The notes under the pieces were generated by a model. The model made no database searches. It worked only from the letters and a program-made list of their open reading frames with translations, and had not been told where the DNA came from. This document shows positions 7,025-14,500 of a DNA stretch of 25,589 nucleotides, in pieces. Location: positions 1-25,589 of IMG/VR virus record IMGVR_UViG_3300027714_000110; one strand, 5' to 3'. Origin of the DNA: a virus. Position 1 is the first letter of the stretch, and each line of letters starts with the position of its first letter. The position numbers were made by a program, and so were the translations under genes.

Positions 7025-7651
7025 ATGAATTACAAAGACATGGTCAGCCTTCTTCCTTATCACATAGCAGGTTGCCCTGATTTTGTAGTGGAAAAAGCAA
7101 TCAAAGATGCTGTGCTGTCGTTTTGTAAACGCAGTAGCGCATACCGCTTTACCTTAGACCCTATCCTCACAGTTGCAGGGTTGTTTGAATACGATATTGA
7201 GCTACCTAGAAATACGAGCATCACGGATACATATTCCGTAATACATGCCAAAAAAGAGATATTCCCTGACACCGAGCAAGGAGCAACTCACGCAAACCCT
7301 GAGTGGCGCACTGAGAAAAGCACCCCAACGCATTACATACGTCCAAGCAACAAGACTATTTTGTTGGTGCCTGTACCTATCTTGTCGGGACAAAGCGTCA
7401 ATATTCACGCTGCTTTAAAACCAACTCTAAAAGCGACCAGTATTGCTGATGATTTTGTTGAGGATAACGTCGACGGAATAATGGCTGGAGCGATGGCTAA
7501 CTTATTTAACTCTCATGATATGCCATGGGCTAACCCACAGCGCGCAATGAAACATGAGGCAGAGTTTGAAGCCCACATTTTAATTGCAAAGGGTAAGGCT
7601 GATGGACGCAATGGCCCGACTCGCAGAACAGTAAAGTACGGCGGTATTTAG
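7025..7651 (+). CDS. Tail tubular/adaptor-like structural protein
   Basis: This 208-residue protein has the layout of connector or tail tubular A-type proteins: a short N-terminal helix pair (DMVSLLPYHIAGCPDFVVEKAIKDAVLSFCKRSS), a beta-rich middle (LTVAGLFEYDIELP ... NKTILLVPVP), then a helical end (NVDGIMAGAMANLFN ... AMKHEAEFEAHILIAKGKADGRNG). It probably forms a ring below the portal or the upper tail tube. AGGGG about 10 nt upstream is a plausible ribosome site. Its stop overlaps the GTG start of the next gene by one base. The fold-level assignment is inference. Confidence 0.65.
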   Translation: MNYKDMVSLLPYHIAGCPDFVVEKAIKDAVLSFCKRSSAYRFTLDPILTVAGLFEYDIELPRNTSITDTYSVIHAKKEIFPDTEQGATHANPEWRTEKSTPTHYIRPSNKTILLVPVPILSGQSVNIHAALKPTLKATSIADDFVEDNVDGIMAGAMANLFNSHDMPWANPQRAMKHEAEFEAHILIAKGKADGRNGPTRRTVKYGGI

Positions 7652-8085
7652 TGCTTGAGTTAGTAGCTGCAACTAAGAATGAAGTTCGAGAAAACTACTC
7701 TTATTTTGAAGGCGGGATGCGAGACATCATCCATAAGGTAAAAGCAGAGTTTTTGGTTGCTGATATTTACCATCACCTGATGCAGGAAAGTATTCACCTC
7801 TATTGGATCGAGGAAGGCATGGATCGTTTAGGATTCGCGATACTCAGCCAATACGATTCTGGGTATGAAAAAATACCTACTTTAGTGATTGACCACCTGT
7901 GGCTTAGCCCCGGTGTTGATGTGTTCTCAGAGACTCTTGCGGCAGGTTACGATTTAGCCAGCACACTAGGCGTCGAGCGAATAGAATTTAATTCTGCCCG
8001 TTTGGGTTGGGGCAGGCGTGTTATGCAGATGGGTTTTCGACCCGCCTATGTAACATACCATTGTCAGGTAAACAAAAATGGGTAA
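7651..8085 (+). CDS. GNAT-like acyltransferase-fold phage protein
   Basis: This 144-residue protein starts with GTG in a TAGTG overlap; no ATG occurs before residue 22. Segments IHLYWIEEGMDRLGFAILSQYD and KIPTLVIDHLWLSPGVDVFSETLAAGYDLASTLGVERIEFNSAR fit beta strands 2-5 of a GNAT fold, and the end GWGRRVMQMGFRPAYVTYHCQV fits the last helix and strand. The usual acetyl-CoA loop (Q/RxxGxG/A) is not clear, so it may not be an active enzyme. GNAT-like proteins at this position, next to internal virion proteins, are recurrent in short-tailed phages. It could be a structural or modifying protein of the virion. Confidence 0.65.
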   Translation: MLELVAATKNEVRENYSYFEGGMRDIIHKVKAEFLVADIYHHLMQESIHLYWIEEGMDRLGFAILSQYDSGYEKIPTLVIDHLWLSPGVDVFSETLAAGYDLASTLGVERIEFNSARLGWGRRVMQMGFRPAYVTYHCQVNKNG

Positions 8086-8701
8086 TACAGCAAAAAAAGC
8101 ACCGCAGGGTGAATACGAAAAGGCTCTAATCGAGAATGCCACCACAATTTCTGACCGTAATAAAAGACTTTATCGACCGCTTGAAGCTGGCTTTGTTAAG
8201 GAGTCAGGGCGAGATTTTTCTCAAGTCCTTGGCGGTCGAGCAAACGCTGATGCGGCACAGGCATTTTCTTCAAGTCAAGGTGCCGGATTGGGTACTTCCA
8301 ATACTAGTGGTGGCTTTGGCAGCGGTCGTTCTATGATGGGTCAGACCAGACAGGGGGTCATCCAAAATGATGCTCTTGGCGGTGCCTTGGGTTCAGCATA
8401 CTCTAAAGCTCAAAGTGTAAAAGATACCTCACAGCTAGGTGCTTTAAAAACGGGTCAAGGTGGCCGAAGTATAGCTATGCAAGGCTTATCTAATGCAGCA
8501 CGGGCTCAAAACTCTGAGCTTGTGTCTAAAGCCCGAGCAGCCAGCAGCATGCAGTCAACTAATATGGCACTCGGTAATGATCTTGGCGCTGGTCTCTACC
8601 AAAAGCATTTCAAAAAAACTGATACGACTGAACTCGATAAACTACAAAAGCAGATTGACGTCCTGATGCGTCCAGACCGTAAATTTACAATGGGGCCGTA
8701 A
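8078..8701 (+). CDS. Small internal virion protein (T7 gp14-like position)
   Basis: A 207-residue protein rich in Ala, Gly, Ser and Gln, with no membrane or enzyme motif. The N-terminal segment EKALIENATTISDRNKRLYRPLEAGFVKESGRDFSQ resembles the opening of internal virion proteins of other short-tailed phages (a pattern N-x-x-Y-x-P-L-E). A Gly/Ser-rich stretch at about residues 65-90 is followed by a long Ala/Gln/Ser helical part. It overlaps the preceding gene by 8 nt and has AGG at 8066-8068. Two nt separate it from the next gene, which has similar composition. Role: probably packaged in the head and ejected with DNA; inferred from position and composition. Confidence 0.6.
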   Translation: MGNTAKKAPQGEYEKALIENATTISDRNKRLYRPLEAGFVKESGRDFSQVLGGRANADAAQAFSSSQGAGLGTSNTSGGFGSGRSMMGQTRQGVIQNDALGGALGSAYSKAQSVKDTSQLGALKTGQGGRSIAMQGLSNAARAQNSELVSKARAASSMQSTNMALGNDLGAGLYQKHFKKTDTTELDKLQKQIDVLMRPDRKFTMGP

Positions 8702-8703
8702 CG

Positions 8704-9354
8704 ATGATACTAGGTAAAATATTTGACGAGTTGACGAGTGATGAAACCAAGGGCCCTAATACTGGACCTCCATCTAGTGGTTTTGCAGACGGAGATGCAT
8801 ACGTTGACCGAGGCACTAATGACAAAGAAGAAGGTGCAAACAAAGTTGCTCAGTCCGATGAAGGCACAAAAGCTGGAAAAGCTCTTGCGAACATTACGCG
8901 CGACGAGCTAAAAAATTACCTAGACACTTACGGTAAAACTGAAGAGCAGATGCTAGCAGATACAAATAGCACTGCAATGATTGACTCAGCAAAAGGAGCA
9001 TCAACTTTAGGTCAGCAAGTTTCTCAAGGTATGCAGCAACGCACATTGGGCCGTTACGGCGCAAGTATGACGCCTGCTCAAATGGCATCCCAGCAACGTA
9101 TGAATTCACTTGGCAACGCCTCCTCATATGCAGGGGCGGTTAACAACTCCGCAATAGATCAACGTGACCGTAACTTCGGCCTAAAAGCCCAGTTAATGGG
9201 TATGGGTAAAGAACAGTTAAACGTTGCTTTGGGCGGACTGAGCTCAGCTGCGAGTATGGAAGCAGATAGAGAAAACGCGTATCAACAAGCCAGAGCAGGT
9301 GCCTACGCATCGAATATGCAAATGCTAGGTACAATCATCGGTTTTGGAATGTAG
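8704..9354 (+). CDS. Small internal virion protein, second of a pair
   Basis: This 216-residue protein resembles its upstream neighbour in composition. An acidic, Gly/Asp-rich N-terminal third is followed by a Gln/Ala/Ser/Met-rich helical region (LGQQVSQGMQQRTLGRYGASMTPAQMASQQRMNSL). It ends in a short hydrophobic segment, MQMLGTIIGFGM, which could touch a membrane after ejection. The pattern QQRxxxRxGxxxTPAQ is one I associate with internal virion proteins of podoviruses. The start follows the previous stop after 2 nt. The stop overlaps the AGGAG of the next gene. Confidence 0.6.
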   Translation: MILGKIFDELTSDETKGPNTGPPSSGFADGDAYVDRGTNDKEEGANKVAQSDEGTKAGKALANITRDELKNYLDTYGKTEEQMLADTNSTAMIDSAKGASTLGQQVSQGMQQRTLGRYGASMTPAQMASQQRMNSLGNASSYAGAVNNSAIDQRDRNFGLKAQLMGMGKEQLNVALGGLSSAASMEADRENAYQQARAGAYASNMQMLGTIIGFGM

Positions 9355-9363
9355 GAGAAGAAC

Positions 9364-11556
9364 ATGGCTTATAACAACCCCATTTTACAGGCTGTACTGG
9401 GCAACCAGCAGGCAGAGATGCAGAACAAGCAGTTTGAAACTAGTCTCGGACTACAAATTGCTCAGTTTGCTGATAGAAAACAAAACGCCCAAAAAGATCA
9501 GGACTATCGCCAAGCGGTTTTGGGCGAGGATATAAGACAGAACTCGGTAACAGAAAACGCAGCGGCAGATGCGGTTACATTGGAGAAGGAAAGATACGAC
9601 GGTTTGAAAGATCAACGTGCTGCAACCCTAGCGGGCACTAAAGCCACTACTGCGTTTAATAATGCTTCTACACTGGCTCAAGATTTAAAAAACCAAAAGG
9701 AACTATTTAAACCAGCTGCAGGCTTATTTTTCCAAACCATGATGAACTCAGATGGAACTACAAAGAAATTTTCTGACGGACCTGAAGTGGAGGAGGCTTT
9801 CGGAGCTATTATTAATGATCCCGCCGTAGCCAAAAAAATATTACAGGGAGCTGACGGCACAATTTATCGTTTCGCAGGTGCTGTTGATCTTGGTGATGGG
9901 CGTCGTGCGATACAAATTGAGGACCCCAAAAATCCTGGCAAAGTCATGTACATGTCAAAGAATCGAACCGCTGTAGAGGGTGATGATCTAACAGCTATGG
10001 ACCTTATGGGTTTTGATCTTTTAAAGGAGAAGGTGTCAATCGCAATGCATGACGCAATTGGCCGGCCATTAAGTGGTGACTTAAAGGCCATAGCGGAAGG
10101 TATGAATGCAGTAAACGGTGTCCCAAAAGGAACTGGTTTAGTTCTTAATAATAACACTGTCCAAGACTCAGCAGATCTAAGCCAAGCAATTCAGGCTGAT
10201 CAGCAGGCGCAAGTAACACCAGCAGTAGCACCAGCACCAGCACCAGCAGACCCAGACACTAAGTATGCTGACAACTGGAATAGTGCAGTCAAAGCTTCTG
10301 AAAAACGTATGGACCTAATGAGGGAACCGATCGCCCAAATTGATACTAGAATTGCAGAGAACAAAAAACGATTAGAAGATGTCCAAACAAGGGTTGATGC
10401 CTATGGCAGCAAAGTCCCAAAATCGCTACAAACTCAGTTAACAACTTTAACTAAACTAGGCCAACGGTTGGATGATCGCAAAGCGGCGGGTAATGACACG
10501 TTTGACGAAGCACAGCTAGCACACAATAATCTGCTAGATACAAAAGACTACGCTAACGGCATGGCCCCAATGAAGAACGCTAAGGCTAAAGCGAAAGCGG
10601 CGGCTAACATTGTCAAACAAGGAAAGATCAAACCTCAACAAGTTAAAGACCCTGTCCTTAAAGCTGCTGTCAATGCAGCAATTGTTGCAAACCCACCACC
10701 AGCTGCACAAGTACAAGAATCAATTCTAAAGCCGCAGAAAATGACGCCTGCTTTGCTTTACCAACTGCACGTTGCACAAGCCTTGGGTATGATTGATGAT
10801 GAAGCTATTGCTCGGGTGGCTGATTTAGGGGTGTTATCTAAAAGCGGCGTAGAATACATAAAACAACAGATGATAGAAGCAGGAGAGATAACACAAACCG
10901 GCATGAACAATCAGACAGACCTTCTCAAAAAAGCAATGGATATTGCAGGTACTGCAGCCACACCTTATATGACGACAGCGGCGGATGGCACCTTAATAGC
11001 CTTAGATAAGACGACAGGCGAAGAACGCTGGAGGGTATCGGATAGTACTGATGGTAGATCTCAGGCTGATAAAACTAAAATTATGCGACTCCATACTTCG
11101 GACGACGATGGCGCATTAGATTCAGAAGACTCTATGATGACATTAGCACGCGAAGGTACTTTGATGGAGTTGCCTGAACTTGAGCAGAACATATTGGGTC
11201 AACATCTTCAGTCCCATTTAATTGATGAGCTTGCCATTACTGGGATCGGTAGCTTTATTGATTGGGTTCGCGGATCTGACGAAGACGATGTGCATAATCA
11301 GTTACAACATGTGCAGAACAACTTTGCATACGATCCAAATACAAAAGAGATTATGCTTTTCGACGCAAAGGGCAACCAACATGGCGATCGGGATTATTAC
11401 TTAGATAACTTAGATTCAGACGCAATCAAACTCTTGATAACCGATAAAAATCTGTTAAAAACACCTACACAAGTTCAACGCGCTATAAAAACGAGATTAA
11501 AAAAGAAAGTAGACGCCCAAATTGCGGAGATAAAGCGGCTACAGGGGATTAAATAG
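9364..11556 (+). CDS. Internal virion protein, 730 residues (T7 gp15-like position)
   Basis: A large, mostly helical protein placed like the middle internal core protein of T7-type phages. Residues 1-120 are Gln/Ala-rich helices (NQQAEMQNKQFETSLGLQIAQFADRKQ). A compact region at about 130-260 (IYRFAGAVDLGDGRRAIQIEDP) may be a small beta domain. An Ala-Pro linker (VAPAPAPADP) occurs near residue 290, then a coiled-coil-like region (IDTRIAENKKRLEDVQTRVD) and charged Lys/Ala-rich helices. I see no catalytic motif. AGGAGAAG at 9353-9360 supports the ATG. It probably assembles with the 1887-residue protein downstream into the ejected channel; this rests on gene order. Confidence 0.65.
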   Translation: MAYNNPILQAVLGNQQAEMQNKQFETSLGLQIAQFADRKQNAQKDQDYRQAVLGEDIRQNSVTENAAADAVTLEKERYDGLKDQRAATLAGTKATTAFNNASTLAQDLKNQKELFKPAAGLFFQTMMNSDGTTKKFSDGPEVEEAFGAIINDPAVAKKILQGADGTIYRFAGAVDLGDGRRAIQIEDPKNPGKVMYMSKNRTAVEGDDLTAMDLMGFDLLKEKVSIAMHDAIGRPLSGDLKAIAEGMNAVNGVPKGTGLVLNNNTVQDSADLSQAIQADQQAQVTPAVAPAPAPADPDTKYADNWNSAVKASEKRMDLMREPIAQIDTRIAENKKRLEDVQTRVDAYGSKVPKSLQTQLTTLTKLGQRLDDRKAAGNDTFDEAQLAHNNLLDTKDYANGMAPMKNAKAKAKAAANIVKQGKIKPQQVKDPVLKAAVNAAIVANPPPAAQVQESILKPQKMTPALLYQLHVAQALGMIDDEAIARVADLGVLSKSGVEYIKQQMIEAGEITQTGMNNQTDLLKKAMDIAGTAATPYMTTAADGTLIALDKTTGEERWRVSDSTDGRSQADKTKIMRLHTSDDDGALDSEDSMMTLAREGTLMELPELEQNILGQHLQSHLIDELAITGIGSFIDWVRGSDEDDVHNQLQHVQNNFAYDPNTKEIMLFDAKGNQHGDRDYYLDNLDSDAIKLLITDKNLLKTPTQVQRAIKTRLKKKVDAQIAEIKRLQGIK

Positions 11557-11558
11557 TA

Positions 11559-14500
11559 ATGGCCTCATTAGCTGAGTTAGAAACCCTAAGTGAGCAACTT
11601 CGGGGTCAAATAGAAGAAGCTGATAGTGGACTGTCTGATGAACTAAAAGGTCTGGAAGATCAAAGTGCTTCATTACAGATCGACATTGACCAAGGCACAA
11701 GTGTCACACCTACAGGCTTATCACCTGCTGCCGCTGGTCGAGCTGCTGGATGGAAAGGCTTGGGGTCGTCATATTATACATTTAGAGCCGCAGGCAATTA
11801 TTTAATCGGTGATAAGGAAGACGCCGCAAGGGATCTTAAAACTGCTGGACAGTTGGACAACCAAGCTGGACGAATAGGCCAACATCTAGTTAAGTTCGAG
11901 GATTTTGTAACGGACGTTTCTGAATCTTACAAAGGTATAGGCGAAAACAAAGAAGCGGTAGACCTACTCAGCGAATTCGGAGAACTTACTGCATACACTG
12001 CAAACCAAGCGATCCCGTCGGCGTTAGACTCGCTGGCGTGGACATTAGGCGGTTTTGTTGCAGGTGGTTTAACCACAGGTGGTGCAGGTGCAGCGCCCGG
12101 TGCTGTCGGAGGTCTGGTTGCTAAAGGCCAAATAAAACGTGCTGTAACAAAGGCAGTAAAAGCCTACGCAAAGGGTGAGGGAACCCCCGAAGGAGACATG
12201 GTTGCGCGGGACGCGATAAAGAAAATGGCTGCAGAAAAAGCTAGGTCAAAGTTTGGCGTAGCTGGTGCAAAAAAGGCTGGAAAAGCAGGCGCCCTTACTT
12301 CAGGTTATATTCAAGGTACGGCATCGTCATTCGATGAATCTATGGAATCTGATATAGAAAAGAAAGACGCTGCAGAGTTGGCTTTTGCTATGGGTGTCCC
12401 TTTTGCTGTAATGGATTACCTGCCAGAGCTGGCATTTTATAAATCTGTCAAAGGTTTGATCAAAGGAAGCCACATAAAAAAGGGCAGTTATCTACGCAAT
12501 TTAACAGGCGGCGTTGCTAAAGCAGGCGGCGTTCAGGGCTTAAAAGAATTGGGAGCAGAAGCAGGTCAAGAAGGTTTGATGATCGCTCAGCGTTTCATAC
12601 AAGACCCAAACTACGATATTAAAAGTGCCACGATGCGAATGTCCCAAGCGGCATTTTCAGGTTTTGTTGCAGGCAAATCTTTAGGTGGAACAAGCAAGCT
12701 TGCTGGCAACTTGGCTGGACAAGTGCGAGACACCGCTGGATCAGTCAAAGATATTTTAGCAGGGCGTCGATCAGAAGCTGGAACCGAAGTCTCGCTAAGA
12801 GAAAGTCCGCCTGTTAATGGACCTACACCTTTGCTGGAAGGGCCAAACGACGGAACACGTTCAGCTGGTATGGCCACAATGGACGGGGAAAACTTATCCG
12901 CACTAGAACAGGCAAAACAAAGGGCAAAACAAACAGCGCAACTTAGTCCTGAAAATATAGCACAGACGCCACTCGTTGATTTGTTGGCAGCAATCCCAAC
13001 AGACGAAGACGGGAAGCCCATTGCACCAGACGTAAATACGGATGCAAATGCGGCTGCTGCGACACAAGAATTAAATCGGCGTGCTGACGAGATGGGACCA
13101 AACAAGTATTTTGTGCTTGTGCGCCAAGCCCAAAAGAAGTTAGCTGGAAAGCCTAAACTAGAAGACGATGGTAAGACAGAAATTGACCGTGAAATCTTTA
13201 ATGATCCACTCGAGCAGGCGAGCACTCTACCTGAAGCAGGTGCTACTGAACAACGGACTCCACAAGGAGAACTAGAAGAGCAGCCTCCAGGTTATGAAGC
13301 GCGCCTTATAGGGAAAAACAAAAAAGGTACGTCGGTTGTAGAGGGTGATGGATACAAAATAAATGGTAATGGCGTCAAAAAAAGAATGGCGAATTTGCAG
13401 GAAGAAAATCCTGGCATGCAGTATCGCATCGTGCAACTAGACGGCCTTGCTTATATTGAAGAGGTTGTGGAAAGCAGTTTTGACGTTAGCGACATTGTTA
13501 ATGATGGTGTAAAAAAAGCGGTTGCGGGTGTACAAAGGAAAGGTGTAGATCGGACGCTTCCAGCGACAGATCCGCAAGGCAAAGAAACTACTTTAGCTCC
13601 GATAGAATTAACAAAAGCTGGTGAGCGCGCGAACAACAAGGATAAGGCTAACGCGTCGTCTATGACGTACCCTCAGTTACTCATGTCTGGTTTTTTACGA
13701 ATGAACCAAGAGTTGGCGGACAGGGGTTTCAAAATTGACCTCGACAATTTGCCTGACACAACCGTGATAGCAACAGCTAATGGTAAATCTTACACATGGC
13801 TTGATCTAAAAAAAGTATGGGCTGATAGAAAGACTACAGAGGACGGCTCAGCATTTGATGGTGAAGATGGCAGAGCACAAAGATTAATAAAGATCGAAGA
13901 GAAGATCAAAAACCTCCAAGCTTTCATAGAAGGTCTTGACGACCCAGACGGCGTTGTAGGATTAGAAGCGTTGCAAATGCTTAGCGACGCGCTAGGCAAC
14001 TACGAAACATTGGTCGCTGAAGGCGACGCTAAAGCAGACGCCAGTTTAGAAACTGACACTACAGTCATGGGCGAAAATCAAAGCAAGAGCGACGCCAATA
14101 AAAACAGGATTTTAGACGAAGATGGCAAACCCATTATCTATAGTAATAAAAGAGGCACAAAGCCGAAAGTAAACATACCGCAAAGTATTGATAACAGGCG
14201 CAAAGATAGTAAAGATCGAGCGGAAGATCAAAAACCAATGGCCATGTTGAGAAGCCAAAAACGCCAAGAAGCAAAAAGTAAAGCGGATCAGAAAAAAGCA
14301 AAAGCGGCTAGGGCGACTGTTAATAAAGCAACCAAACCTGAACCAAAGCCTCAAGCAGAGAAGAAGCCACTAAAAAACCCCAAGCCTAAAGTGGAAGCTG
14401 GGGCAAAGCCTAAAGTACAAAAGAAAGCAAAGCCTAAAGTGGAAGCTAAAACTCAAACGGGCGAACGCACCTCGAAAAACGGCACAACCGCATGGGGCAG

